Counted from the first letter of the stretch, positions 17,090-26,214 are shown. The stretch: 64,000 nucleotides of DNA from Staphylococcus lutrae (GCF_002101335.1 NZ_CP020773.1:1798001-1862000), one strand, 5' to 3'. A program made the numbers and translations. The notes: a model not told the origin generated them from the sequence alone.

Positions 17090-17323
17090 ATGGATAAAGA
17101 ATACATTTCAGAGTTATTAAAGAAAGATGGTTTAGATCATATTAAATTAACATTAATCACTGGTGAAGAAGTATCAGTTTCTAAAATTGAAGAAGACAAT
17201 TCAGAAAACGAATTGATAGAAGTATTGGAACCAACAAAAATCACTGTTAATTTAAAATATGTAGTTACGATTGAAGAAATCTATCCCCCAGACTTTGAGG
17301 CATTGAATAATTTGTCATTCTAG
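17090..17323 (+). CDS. Hypothetical island protein (77 aa)
   Basis: A 77-residue acidic beta-rich protein preceded by a perfect AAGGAGGTGATAT. It resembles a small SH3-like/RNA-chaperone-sized protein, but no family is recognised. It is the last clear gene before attR. Function unknown. Confidence 0.55.
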   Translation: MDKEYISELLKKDGLDHIKLTLITGEEVSVSKIEEDNSENELIEVLEPTKITVNLKYVVTIEEIYPPDFEALNNLSF

Positions 17324-17384
17324 TTTTTCAGAACACAAGAAGACGTTTGATATGACAATTGAAACGTTGGAGGCGTCTGATAAA

Positions 17385-17441
17385 ATGAGTGCACAAATTT
17401 TAGTTGTTTTATCAATTTTAACATTTTACACTGATATGTAA
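17385..17441 (+). CDS. Possible 18-aa hydrophobic peptide
   Basis: An ATG 12 nt after TTGGAGGCG opens an 18-codon ORF whose middle is a hydrophobic stretch (ILVVLSILTF). The near repeat ACGTTTGATATGACA/ACGTTGATATGACA flanks it at 17343 and 17451. It could be a small membrane peptide or chance. Confidence 0.25.
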   Translation: MSAQILVVLSILTFYTDM

Positions 17442-17510
17442 TTTTAATTAAAACGTTGATATGACAGTGTTTATAGAGTATAGCACACCATTATGTAAAC
17501 GGATAAATCA

Positions 17511-17580
17511 AATCCCGCCGCTTCCACTATGTAGCCTATAACCATTGCGGTTATGGGCTTTTTATTTTTGGTTGCACAAA
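17511..17580. repeat. attR: island attachment repeat
   Basis: This copy of 4188-4257 (64 of 70 identical) contains the tmRNA-end-like segment with changes that break the T-arm/acceptor (GCTTCCACTAT), followed by a copy of the ssrA terminator. It marks the right end of the island. Confidence 0.87.
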
Positions 17581-17771
17581 AAGTAAAAGGAAAAACGATT
17601 TTCCTTGCGCATAAAAGCACCCCAAATCTCATTAACTATTCAAAATCACACTTATATTTATAATATAACAAATAAAATAATTCTATAACATTTAAGGTAT
17701 ATATTGTTTTATCTAATATTTATGTGTTAAATTTTAATATAGTATTAACCAAATTAAAGGGGGCGATTGGA

Positions 17772-18002
17772 ATGAAAGCTTCATGGATTTTTTGGTGGAT
17801 GATTACTATTTTAGAAGGTGCCATTTTTTTATTTTTATCTATGCTACTTTGGAATAGAAATGTTGATGCCACAGGTGCACTGCAAACGCTAGAGATAAAA
17901 TTACTGAATATTCTAGTGTTAGCTGCGTTTTTTTTGATACCTGTTATGATTCAGTTAATTTGGTGTATGGTCAATATAAGGAAAGCTGAAAGAAAGTCAT
18001 AA
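17772..18002 (+). CDS. DUF3923-family small membrane protein
   Basis: The 76-residue protein has two transmembrane helices (about 5-25 and 44-66). Its KASWIFWWMIT start and IPVMIQLIW motif fit the DUF3923 family of Firmicutes. AAAGGGGGCG precedes the ATG at 17772. It is the first chromosomal gene after attR. Function unknown. Confidence 0.6.
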   Translation: MKASWIFWWMITILEGAIFLFLSMLLWNRNVDATGALQTLEIKLLNILVLAAFFLIPVMIQLIWCMVNIRKAERKS

Positions 18003-18023
18003 AAGTAAAAATTGATTTATCAA

Positions 18024-18086
18024 AGGTCGTCAGTTGAGAAAACACGACAATTCATTGCCGTGATGTATCAATGTCTTGGACGACCT
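18024..18086 (+). terminator. Hairpin after the DUF3923 gene
   Basis: AGGTCGTC at the start pairs with GACGACCT at the end, with an inner ACACGAC...CGTG arm. T-run is poor; it probably ends the upstream transcript. Confidence 0.45.
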
Positions 18087-18510
18087 CTATAAATTTCAGA
18101 AGGATTCTATTTGAAGAAAGCTGGATTGAATTTAAGATAAGCGCGTTTGATATGTCGAGTTAAAATATATTTTAAAAGCATAATAGTTCTATATGTATCC
18201 ATAATATTGATCATTTTATGCACGTATTCACACCAATCATTTACACCCCTTTTCATAATACTTAATGGCTATTTTAAATGTTAAAAAAGATGAAATAAGG
18301 TGAAGCCTCACCAAAAAATCATATATTAAAATAAGAAGAAAACTATCGAAAATAAGTATTAATAAAATCTTAATTAATGTAATTATTATTTATAATTGTT
18401 TTAAAAGGTAGTTAATTCTTATTAGAACTGTTGGAATATATAATTTAAATGTCTTATTAATGGGGAATGAGACAAAAGATTGAAGATGTTATGAAAAGGA
18501 GTACACCTAG
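18087..18510. other. Long AT-rich leader region upstream of vwb
   Basis: No gene is seen in these 424 bases. A TATAAT at 18439-18444 with a weak TTCTTA -35 (17-nt spacing) could be the vwb promoter. GTTAA at 18411, beside the -35, could be half of a SaeR-type GTTAA-N6-GTTAA box, but the second half does not match. The transcript would have a leader of about 60 nt. Confidence 0.35.
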
Positions 18511-20049
18511 GTGAGGAAAAAGTTATTTGTATTATCAGCGAGTGCGATTTTAGCATCACATATTGCTACAACAGAGCACGCAAGTGCAATTGTCAGTGGA
18601 GAGGAGAATCCATATCGGTCAAAAGCTTTAGATATTCAGGGACATAGAAGCACTGTTGTTTATAGTGAAGAATATAGAAAGAGTTTAGAGCGATTAGTTG
18701 ATAAACTTACAATAGACAATTATGAACGTTATGATCAACCTGAGTTTAAAGAAGTGGTTGATAGATACAAAAATAAATTTATGGCAGAAGCAGAGGCAAT
18801 AAATTTATTTTTGAAAGAAGAAAAAATGCTGAAAAGCAAAAATTATCAAGCAAAAGAAAGTATCTATGGTCTGACATATCACAGGTATATTCATTTATAT
18901 AATGCGTTAGAAAGTAATAAAAATGAGTTCTTAAAAGAAATTGAGGAAATAGCAAATAAAAAACCGGACTTGAAAACATTTGATGAAAATGAACAAGAGA
19001 AAGTTGATGAAAAGCTAAATAGATTGGAAAATCAGGTATTAATGTTAGGAAGTACTTTTATAAGGCAAAACGAGGCAGTTCAAAATTTGTACACTAAGCT
19101 TGATTTAATTATTGGATACACAGATGGAGAACGCAATGCAAAGAGACCTGTAAATCAGAGAATGGTACTTGAAAAAACAGAAGATCTAGAAGCAATTATT
19201 GATGAATTTTTTGAAGAAATTGATTTATCACGACCAATGGATATTCCAGCATTGTCCAAAGAAAACGAAAAAGATAATAAAGTAAAACAAAAGCTAAGAG
19301 ACGATGCTAAAAAAGCAAAAGAGGATAAAAGTTATAGACATCCACGCGCATTGAAAAAAGCTGAAATGCAATTGACAACAGGTAAGCATAAGACTCAGTC
19401 AATGTTATCACCTTCGAAACAAACGCAGACACAGGATTTAACTCGTGTGCGCGAGACGGTGGTTGAAACAGATTTTCCGTTGACAAAACAAGTCCCTACA
19501 TATGTAGTGCAAGTTGGACAAAAGCCAATCCCTACATTGCAACAAGCGTCACATACAGAGACTTTTGAGGTGGAACAACCATCGCCTCACAAACGATCAT
19601 TAGATAAGGCAGATGTTAAATCAACAGTGCCAAGCATGAACGGGATAAACGAAGCCCCAATTCAAACACATGCTGCGCCCAATATGCCTAGCTCGACAGA
19701 AAGACTGCATGTTACATCAGCACCAATTTCCCCAGTTGATGCGCAGAAGCATGGAGTACAAGAAACGATTACAGAATCTAATCTTATTGATATTGAAGAA
19801 ACATCACATTATTCACGAACTGGAACATTACAAGGTGTGAGTATAAGTGATACATCAGGTTACACTGAACGTGATAAACGTGCGATTCGTCGTAATCATG
19901 TTCGTGAAGCTGAAGAAAAAGTGAACCAGTATGTCGATACACATAAGTATCAAGACAGAATAACGGCACAACAAAAAGTGAACATGTTAAGTGAAGCACA
20001 CCAAAAGTATTTTAATAAAAAGATTAATCGTGCATACAATGGTGGCTAA
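18511..20049 (+). CDS. vwb: von Willebrand factor-binding protein / coagulase-type prothrombin activator
   Basis: The 512-residue secreted protein has a signal peptide ending HASA and a mature N terminus IVSGEENPYRSKAL. This closely matches S. aureus vWbp, whose N-terminal residues insert in the Ile16 pocket of prothrombin. Residues up to about 270 form the helical D1-D2 region (KFMAEAEAINLFLKEEK, YTDGERNAKRPVNQRM, EDLEAIIDEFFEEID). The C-terminal half is low-complexity, Gln/Thr/Pro-rich. It should activate prothrombin without proteolysis and clot plasma. The GTG start follows AAAGGAG. Full length, no defect seen. Confidence 0.9.
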   Translation: MRKKLFVLSASAILASHIATTEHASAIVSGEENPYRSKALDIQGHRSTVVYSEEYRKSLERLVDKLTIDNYERYDQPEFKEVVDRYKNKFMAEAEAINLFLKEEKMLKSKNYQAKESIYGLTYHRYIHLYNALESNKNEFLKEIEEIANKKPDLKTFDENEQEKVDEKLNRLENQVLMLGSTFIRQNEAVQNLYTKLDLIIGYTDGERNAKRPVNQRMVLEKTEDLEAIIDEFFEEIDLSRPMDIPALSKENEKDNKVKQKLRDDAKKAKEDKSYRHPRALKKAEMQLTTGKHKTQSMLSPSKQTQTQDLTRVRETVVETDFPLTKQVPTYVVQVGQKPIPTLQQASHTETFEVEQPSPHKRSLDKADVKSTVPSMNGINEAPIQTHAAPNMPSSTERLHVTSAPISPVDAQKHGVQETITESNLIDIEETSHYSRTGTLQGVSISDTSGYTERDKRAIRRNHVREAEEKVNQYVDTHKYQDRITAQQKVNMLSEAHQKYFNKKINRAYNGG

Positions 20050-20093
20050 GTGCAAATGATTCAAGTATAAATATGACTGCCACAATGACCGCG

Positions 20094-20122
20094 ATTGTAT
20101 GACATTAATATCATACAATTTT
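20094..20122 (+). terminator. Terminator after vwb
   Basis: ATTGTATGA pairs perfectly with TCATACAAT across an 8-nt loop and is followed by TTTT. It stands just before the ribosome-binding site of the first exotoxin gene, so attenuation between the genes is possible. Confidence 0.7.
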
Positions 20123-20138
20123 AAAGGAGTTTACATCT

Positions 20139-20852
20139 ATGAAAATGACAACATTTTTAAAAGCGACATTAGCAGCAGGAATTTTAGCAACAGGGAGTTA
20201 CGCAGGTGGTTTATTGCCAACAACTGCGCATGCAGAAGTACAAAAAGGTGAAACAGCAAAAGAATTAATTGATTATTATTCTAAACCATATTTTGAGTAT
20301 AAGAATTTAACAGGCTATTACGAAAATGGAAGATTAGATTTACCAATACCAAATGCTTCAGCGTTGTCTGTAAAATTAGTAGGCAAAGATTTAGAAAAAT
20401 ATAATGCGCAAACGAAAACTTATGATGGTTTAGACGTCTTTGTTGTTCCAGAAGGTACAGGTAAACAAGCAACAACGAATTCAATTGGTGGTGTGACGAA
20501 GAAAAACAAGCAACAATATTTTGATGTAGTTTCAAGTCCAGAAATTCTCATTTATAAAAAAGCTGGTTTTGCATCAGAAGCGATAACGTTGAGAGGTTTT
20601 GATTTATATAAAGAAGAAATGACTTTAAAAGAATTAGACTTTAGATTACGTCAAATGTTAATCAAAGACTATGGTTTATATAAATATGGTTCAACTGAAG
20701 GTGAAATCATTATTTTTACAGATTATAATGAAAAAGATAGATATACATTTGAATTGCATAAAAAATTACAAGAACATCGTATGAGTGATGTGATTGATAC
20801 AAGAAAAATTAAAGAAATTTCAATTGGATTTAGAGTACGCAATAAAAATTAA
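20139..20852 (+). CDS. Staphylococcal superantigen-like exotoxin (copy 1)
   Basis: The 237-residue protein has a signal peptide ending TTAHA. The mature form has the SSL/superantigen architecture: OB-fold with ELIDYYSKPYFEYKNLTGYY, then a beta-grasp domain with MTLKELDFRLRQMLIKDYGL, the classic second signature. SSLs bind host immune proteins (complement, IgA, receptors) rather than act as mitogens; the target here is unknown. A paralogue lies 310 nt downstream, showing tandem duplication. Confidence 0.88.
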   Translation: MKMTTFLKATLAAGILATGSYAGGLLPTTAHAEVQKGETAKELIDYYSKPYFEYKNLTGYYENGRLDLPIPNASALSVKLVGKDLEKYNAQTKTYDGLDVFVVPEGTGKQATTNSIGGVTKKNKQQYFDVVSSPEILIYKKAGFASEAITLRGFDLYKEEMTLKELDFRLRQMLIKDYGLYKYGSTEGEIIIFTDYNEKDRYTFELHKKLQEHRMSDVIDTRKIKEISIGFRVRNKN

Positions 20853-21162
20853 AGAGATTTAAATTGAATTTAGAGTACTTGAGTATTTTGTAGAAAAGTG
20901 ATGTGCTTTTGATCAAATGACTTGTTGAAGGCAGTGCCTGTAAAGTGCTAAAAAGTGTAACAAGATGTCGCTGTTGTGTATCAGGATGAATGGTATTTAC
21001 AGTACATCACAAAGTGAACATATTTGGGAAATGGTGACAATGTACTTTACTGACTATTTAACTGTATATACAAGGCTGAATCAGTGCATGTCACTGAAAA
21101 TTAAGTAAGCCAAAATACTTGGAATCACATCTATTAGTTTAAGGAAGAAGGCGTTCACATCT
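20853..21162. other. Intergenic region between the exotoxin genes
   Basis: The start repeats sequence like the end of the upstream gene (AAAGAGATTTAAATTG...TTTAGAGTAC), suggesting a short duplication. No gene or strong terminator is seen. AAGGAAGAAGG lies before the next start. Confidence 0.4.
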
Positions 21163-21861
21163 ATGAAAATAACAACATTATTCAAAGCAACTTTGGTAGC
21201 GGGTATTTTAGCGACAGGGGGTTACACGAGTACGTTACTCACGTCTACAGCACAGGCAACAGTTCAAGCACCTGAAACAGCAGCGTCATTGAGAGCATAC
21301 TATTTAAAGCCGAGTTTTACTTATTCAAATCTTTCAGGTCATCGCTACGATTCAGACCGTATTGATTTTGTGACGAAACACCATACGCATGCGTCCATCA
21401 AATTAGTCGGTCAAGACCTGCAAAAGTATCATGAAAAGAATAAAACATATGAAGGTTTAAATATATTTGTTGTCCCAGAAGGTACGGGCAAACAAGCTAC
21501 GCTCAATTCGATTGGTGGTATTACAAAGAAAAACGAGTACCAATATTACGATTATGTGAGCCGACCGATGATCACTGTTAACCAACATTTCCAGGCCGGT
21601 GTCATTTCAACGCGATTGACGAATTTTACTATCGCTAAAGAAGAAATCTCATTAAAAGAGCTAGATTTCAAATTACGTCAAATCTTAGTGAAACAGTATG
21701 GTTTATACCAAAAAGAATTAAGCCATGGAACGATTGTCATTAAAACGGGTGATAACCCTTCAGATAAATATACATTTGAGTTAGACAAAAAGTTACAAGC
21801 GCATCGCATGAGTGATGTCATTGATTCACGTACAATCAAATCAATTGATATTAAACTATAA
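21163..21861 (+). CDS. Staphylococcal superantigen-like exotoxin (copy 2)
   Basis: The 232-residue protein is a clear paralogue of the one at 20139: same signal-peptide pattern (ending AQA), LVGQDLQKY, NIFVVPEGTGKQAT and KELDFKLRQILVKQYGLY. The beta-grasp end EHRMSDVIDTR/AHRMSDVIDSR is shared. It is probably secreted and acts on host immunity. The receptor-binding surface is the most divergent part, as expected after duplication. Confidence 0.88.
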   Translation: MKITTLFKATLVAGILATGGYTSTLLTSTAQATVQAPETAASLRAYYLKPSFTYSNLSGHRYDSDRIDFVTKHHTHASIKLVGQDLQKYHEKNKTYEGLNIFVVPEGTGKQATLNSIGGITKKNEYQYYDYVSRPMITVNQHFQAGVISTRLTNFTIAKEEISLKELDFKLRQILVKQYGLYQKELSHGTIVIKTGDNPSDKYTFELDKKLQAHRMSDVIDSRTIKSIDIKL

Positions 21862-21918
21862 ATTCCAATGATAACCATAAACTTTAAAACAAAATAAATT
21901 TCTCCTTATAGAACGTTG

Positions 21919-21965
21919 ACCCTTCAAAGTGACTCGGTAGTGACTTTGGAGGGTATGTTTTTGTT
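21919..21965 (+). terminator. Terminator after the exotoxin pair
   Basis: ACCCTTCAAAGT pairs with ACTTTGGAGGGT around a GACTCGGTAGTG loop, followed by a T-rich tract. Confidence 0.75.
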
Positions 21966-22380
21966 TTAGCAGTCGCTCGTCGCGGAGGTTATCCATTCGA
22001 TTAAATGTGCCATGATATGTTATTTTCTTTTTGGATGTCCAGCTAAATATTAGATTACTTTACGAATATTTTATGCGTTTCTTAAAGGTTGTTTAGGATG
22101 ATAGAATAGCAGTTTTTGTATTGTTGTGAACTCATGTATAAAATATATACTTCATTTGATGAAAATCAAGTCGTATGTTTTGTTAGTTTTATAAAATATT
22201 TTTAAGTTAGGCCAGTTTCATGGTACAATTTAAACAATGTTGTTATTCAGTATGTTGTGCAATGTTGATAGGGGCAAATATTGAGTCACAGCATGGTTAT
22301 TATCTTAAAATTTCAGTTTCTTAATTCGATTTCTATTATGCTGTAAGGACAGTTTAGCTGAATGTAGGTTGGGAGAATGA
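21966..22380. other. Non-coding region upstream of the FmtA-like gene
   Basis: No ORF is supported. TTTAAG (22201) and TGGTACAAT (22221-22229), 17 nt apart, form a plausible extended -10 promoter for the gene at 22381, leaving a leader of about 145 nt without an obvious riboswitch fold. Confidence 0.4.
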
Positions 22381-23616
22381 ATGAGGAGTAGAAAGCTAGT
22401 GAACAAAGGAAAAAAATCGTTGCTGACTTACTTGCTTATCGGCGGTATTGTGGTTGCTATTTTAGCAGGTTGCTTTTATTTGTATCATCAAATTAAGGCA
22501 ATCAATGATATGACGCACGTCTCAATTGAAGATACATCACAACAGAAAAACAAACAGACGGCTGAAGGAACGGATGAAATCCCGCCGTTAAAAACCGTGT
22601 ATAATTCTGAAAATCCTGCATCTCAAAAAATTGATCAATATTTACAACACGCGAAATTCAATGGTACAATTGCTGTTTTTGAAAATGGTCAGTTGATGAT
22701 GAACAAAGGATATGGTTACCAAGACTTTGAAAGTGGTAAAAAAAATGACCCTAATACCCTTTATTTAATTGGGTCAGCCCAAAAGTTTCTGACTGGAATG
22801 ATGGTCAAGAAGTTAGAACTTGAGAACAAAGTGAATGTTAACGATCCGGTATCAAAGTATATATCTGGTTTTGAATTTCATCAAAAGTTGACTATTGAAG
22901 ATTTATTAAGACATCGCAGTGGCTTTTACAAATACCAAGGTTCAGATAAAATTTTGGATTTGAATGGTGCCATTAAAGAGATACATCAAAGAGGAATTGA
23001 TCCTAAATTTTATCATAAGCATTTTTATAATGATGCCAATTACCTTGTTTTAGCGAAAGTGATTGAAAATGTGACGCACCAATCATATGTGAAAAATTAT
23101 TATCATTTTATAGGAAACCCACTGGAATTGACGCACAGCGCATTTTTTAACGATACACGTTATGATGAACATTTTGCAAAAGGTTATGGCATTGATAAGA
23201 AGACCAATGCGCCTTACTATAGACCGCCTCAATATTTGGATCAGTATTATGGTGCAGGCAACATTTACATGTCGGCACATGATATGGGGGTTTTAGTGAG
23301 AAGTTTACAGACGAATCAGATGTTTCCTCAAGATGTGACGCACCCGTATTTACACGAACTGATGACCAAACGTTATCCTGAAAAATATCGTTATGGTTTT
23401 TATGTATACAATGACAAAAACCGAATCAATGGTATTTTTTTCGGTCATATTTTCACAACGTATTTCAATGACCAGTATATTGTCGTATTGGCCACGAATG
23501 ATGACCAACCGAATCCGAACAACAATGAAGCGAAGATTAAGCATATTTATTACAATATTTTAAATCAACGCGCGATCATTAATCAACCTGGTGTGACGGT
23601 TGGCCCGGAAAATTAA
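22381..23616 (+). CDS. FmtA-like serine hydrolase (beta-lactamase fold)
   Basis: The 411-residue protein has one N-terminal membrane segment (about 14-36) and an extracellular class C beta-lactamase/PBP4*-type domain. The active-site SxxK is SAQK at 132-135. YND near residue 221 is a possible second motif and a C-terminal GHIFTTYF segment may supply the third. S. aureus FmtA and Flp esterases remove D-Ala from teichoic acids; a similar cell-wall role is likely. LAGC at 28-31 resembles a lipobox, but the hydrophobic residues after it favour a membrane anchor. Confidence 0.75.
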   Translation: MRSRKLVNKGKKSLLTYLLIGGIVVAILAGCFYLYHQIKAINDMTHVSIEDTSQQKNKQTAEGTDEIPPLKTVYNSENPASQKIDQYLQHAKFNGTIAVFENGQLMMNKGYGYQDFESGKKNDPNTLYLIGSAQKFLTGMMVKKLELENKVNVNDPVSKYISGFEFHQKLTIEDLLRHRSGFYKYQGSDKILDLNGAIKEIHQRGIDPKFYHKHFYNDANYLVLAKVIENVTHQSYVKNYYHFIGNPLELTHSAFFNDTRYDEHFAKGYGIDKKTNAPYYRPPQYLDQYYGAGNIYMSAHDMGVLVRSLQTNQMFPQDVTHPYLHELMTKRYPEKYRYGFYVYNDKNRINGIFFGHIFTTYFNDQYIVVLATNDDQPNPNNNEAKIKHIYYNILNQRAIINQPGVTVGPEN

Positions 23617-23632
23617 ATGAGTCATATTAATT

Positions 23633-23679
23633 AACAGGCATGGTGAATGTGATGGCAATAGATTCATTGTGCCTGTTTT
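23633..23679 (+). terminator. Terminator after the FmtA-like gene
   Basis: AACAGGCA pairs with TGCCTGTT with a long loop, followed by TT. It lies 17 nt after the stop codon. Confidence 0.5.
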
Positions 23680-23833
23680 GATATATGTGACATGTTCAGA
23701 TTAAGGGCGCACAATAATACGGATGGCATGTTTTAATGGATTTTAAAGAAGGAGAAATGTTGTTAGCAAGAAGATTCAGAAATCAAATATTGTGATATCA
23801 ATGGGTGTCACATTAGGGCATAAGAAGAATCAT

Positions 23834-24334
23834 CTACGTATAGTAAATGAACCAGTGATCTTCAATGTAGCGATCATCGATTTTACGTGCGTGTGCTTCA
23901 ATTGCTAAAAATTCAAATCCGAGTTGATTAAAAAAATTTTTTGCGGCAATATTGTTAGACGCGACAGATAATACGATATGTTCGATTCCCTTGTCTCTCG
24001 CAAATGAAATGAGCGTCTCTACGAGTTGTTGTGCGATGTCTTCATGTCGATATGGTGGAGCGACATAGAGGGATTTGAGTAATGCTTTATGTCGTTTGGT
24101 TATCTCTAAATTGAAGTTTAATTGTATGAAGCCAATTAAAGCGTCATGGTGAAAAGCACCTAAAATGACGACTTGGTTTTGTGAGTCAGGATGGAGTAAC
24201 TGATCACTATTCTCCAATGTATGTGTTGGAAGGGCATAAACCTTGTCGAAATAAGGGGAGGTTTTTTCCTCATGTGCCGTGCTGATCAACTGTTTGAATT
24301 GATTTGAATCCTCATGTGTTAAAACTTTTATCAT
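23834..24334 (-). CDS. GNAT-family N-acetyltransferase
   Basis: The 166-residue protein has the GNAT acetyl-CoA fold: LKSLYVAPPYRHEDIAQQLVETL (motif A; here split, with R-H-E-D-I-A replacing the usual RGxGxG) and NIAAKNFFNQLGFE near the end. The substrate cannot be predicted. AGGAGG precedes the ATG on the minus strand. It is a single-gene unit. Confidence 0.78.
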   Translation of the reverse strand: MIKVLTHEDSNQFKQLISTAHEEKTSPYFDKVYALPTHTLENSDQLLHPDSQNQVVILGAFHHDALIGFIQLNFNLEITKRHKALLKSLYVAPPYRHEDIAQQLVETLISFARDKGIEHIVLSVASNNIAAKNFFNQLGFEFLAIEAHARKIDDRYIEDHWFIYYT

Positions 24335-24547
24335 ATTACAACCTCCTGCGCGCCATCATGTTCATTCCTAATGATAATCAAAAATTTTTGAAAATTCAAT
24401 AATGTTTATGGATTTTAAATATAAATTGTTTTATCAAATTAAAATCTGACTATAATTAATTGATATTGATTAAATAGAAATGATGATTTTACAAATGTAA
24501 AGCAGGATAGAAAAAGTGTATTTAATCTGTCATATCGAATCATAAAT

Positions 24548-24592
24548 CACACCTTTCAAAGTGAGCGTGAACGCAACACAATGAAAGGTGTG
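24548..24592. terminator. Bidirectional hairpin terminator
   Basis: CACACCTTTCA pairs with TGAAAGGTGTG (two-sided). It stands downstream of ohr on the minus strand. Confidence 0.65.
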
Positions 24593-24625
24593 GTTTGTAA
24601 TCGTAAAATCGTATGAGAATATCGC

Positions 24626-25045
24626 TTATTCTACGACGCGAACTGCCATATTAAACGCAATGTTTCCACGTGTTGCTTTTGAGTATGGACAAAATTCGTG
24701 TGTTTCTTTTAAGCATTGTTCTGCGTCTTCTTGAGACATGTTTTTAACTGTTGCTTGAATGTCCACACCTAACATAGGGCTTTCTGAATCGGGGTCATCC
24801 ATTAATTGTACAGTTAAAGCAACAACGGGTTCTGCTTGACGGAAACCGTTACGTTTTAAAATCATATCGAATGCACCATTAAAACAAGAAGCATAACCTG
24901 CAGCAAATAATTGTTCAGGGTTTGTTTCGCCTTCTTTGGCATGATCGGGTGGTGCCAAGTTTAATTTTAAAGTTTGGTCCTCTGTTTCAACTTGGCCTTT
25001 GCGTCCACCTGTGTTCGTTGCAGTGGTTTGATAAATGACAGTCAT
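24626..25045 (-). CDS. ohr: Organic hydroperoxide resistance protein (Ohr/OsmC)
   Basis: The 139-residue protein has both redox-active cysteines in family context: [12 protein letters not shown] and [13 protein letters not shown]. Ohr reduces organic peroxides with a thiol (lipoyl or bacillithiol) cofactor. It is divergent from ddh across a 144-nt gap. AAAGGAGG precedes the ATG. No adjacent ohrR is present. Confidence 0.9.
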   Translation of the reverse strand: MTVIYQTTATNTGGRKGQVETEDQTLKLNLAPPDHAKEGETNPEQLFAAGYASCFNGAFDMILKRNGFRQAEPVVALTVQLMDDPDSESPMLGVDIQATVKNMSQEDAEQCLKETHEFCPYSKATRGNIAFNMAVRVVE

Positions 25046-25189
25046 TCGAAATGCCTCCTTTGGTTTCTGTTTGTCTCATATTGTTTACCCATAGACTCAG
25101 ATTTTAATCATCATGTCTTTTCAAATGAACGAGAATGATCTATAGTTGATTTATTCAGAATATACTGATATTTAAAGGAGGAACGAATT

Positions 25190-26194
25190 ATGAAAAAAAT
25201 TAAAGTATTTGATGTGAGAGAAGATGAACGCCTTGCATTAGAACAATGGGCACTCGCACACCAAGGTGAAGTGGAAATCGAATGCATAGAAGGTGCTTTA
25301 GACGAACAACAAATTGCACAATTTACGGATGTAGACGGGATTACGATTTCTCAAACGACTACATTTAATAGCCAATTTTATGCCCTATTGGCTGACAAGG
25401 GGATTTTTCACATTGCCCAACGTTCTGCGGGCTACGATCAATTCGATTTAGCGGCGGCGAATCTTGAAAATGTTAAAATCAGTAATGTTCCGAGCTATTC
25501 ACCGCAATCGATTGCAGAGTTTGCAGTGACACGTACATTAGAATTGGTACGTCATACAGCACAAATCGATCGTAATATGGCACAGCATGATTTTACGTGG
25601 AATCTCAATTTACAAGGGCGAACGATTGAGTCACTTACAATTGGTGTGCTCGGTACAGGGAGAATTGGGCGTAGAGCGGCAAAAATTTTTAAAGGATTTG
25701 GAGCGAAAGTGTTAGCTTATGATATCGCACCTGATGAGCAACTCAAAGACATTTTGACTTATGTAGATAGCTTGGAAGCGTTGATTCAACAAGTGGACGT
25801 GCTCACGCTTCATATTCCGGGTTCTAAAGAAAATTATCATGTTGTTAATGAGTCGGTTTTAAAACAAGCGAAACCAGGATTATTGTTGATCAATGCTGCA
25901 AGAGGCAGTGTGCTAGATACACAGGCACTCATCCGTGGCTTGAACGAAGGGCGTATCGCTGGAGCGGCCATTGATACGTATGAAAATGAAGGGGCATACT
26001 TCCGTCATGATTGGGGACACCGTCAATTAGAAGATGACACGTTACAATTATTATTAGAACATGACCATGTATTGCTTTCGCCACATGTTGCATTTTATAC
26101 TGATGAAGCTGTGAAAAATTTAGTGGATATTCCATTAGATGATGTTTTATCATTTATTCATACACGACAAGCTGAAAATATTGTGAATCCATAA
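25190..26194 (+). CDS. ddh: D-lactate dehydrogenase
   Basis: The 334-residue NAD-dependent D-2-hydroxyacid dehydrogenase has the Rossmann glycine motif GVLGTGRIGRRAA and the GAAIDTYENEGAYF segment typical of D-LDH. Catalytic Arg (NAARGS), Glu and C-terminal His (LLSPHVAFYTDEA) are present. It interconverts pyruvate and D-lactate. RBS AAAGGAGG. The gene is followed at 20 nt by aroD. Confidence 0.92.
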   Translation: MKKIKVFDVREDERLALEQWALAHQGEVEIECIEGALDEQQIAQFTDVDGITISQTTTFNSQFYALLADKGIFHIAQRSAGYDQFDLAAANLENVKISNVPSYSPQSIAEFAVTRTLELVRHTAQIDRNMAQHDFTWNLNLQGRTIESLTIGVLGTGRIGRRAAKIFKGFGAKVLAYDIAPDEQLKDILTYVDSLEALIQQVDVLTLHIPGSKENYHVVNESVLKQAKPGLLLINAARGSVLDTQALIRGLNEGRIAGAAIDTYENEGAYFRHDWGHRQLEDDTLQLLLEHDHVLLSPHVAFYTDEAVKNLVDIPLDDVLSFIHTRQAENIVNP

Positions 26195-26214
26195 AAAGAA
26201 AAGGGGAAACATCA

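Larger units (their letters stand above)
4188..17580. mobile_element. Capsid-forming phage-inducible island (cf-PICI-like) in ssrA
   Basis: A 13.4-kb element is bounded by 70-bp repeats at the ssrA 3' end. It has the PICI layout: leftward integrase and repressor, divergent rightward Cro-like gene, small genes, primase-helicase, iteron origin. A complete HK97-type head cassette and both terminase subunits follow. No tail, baseplate, holin or endolysin gene is present. cf-PICIs are known to build their own capsids and take tails from a helper phage, and this content fits. A prophage that lost its late genes is the alternative, but a DUF1474 gene and the compact order favour a PICI. Confidence 0.8.

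Noticed and set aside
4313..17323. Complete prophage
   Set aside because: No tail, tape-measure, holin or endolysin gene exists between the repeats, and the total length is only 13.4 kb.
18411..18426. SaeR box upstream of vwb
   Set aside because: Only the first GTTAA half is present; the second half reads TTAGA, so the site is not supported.
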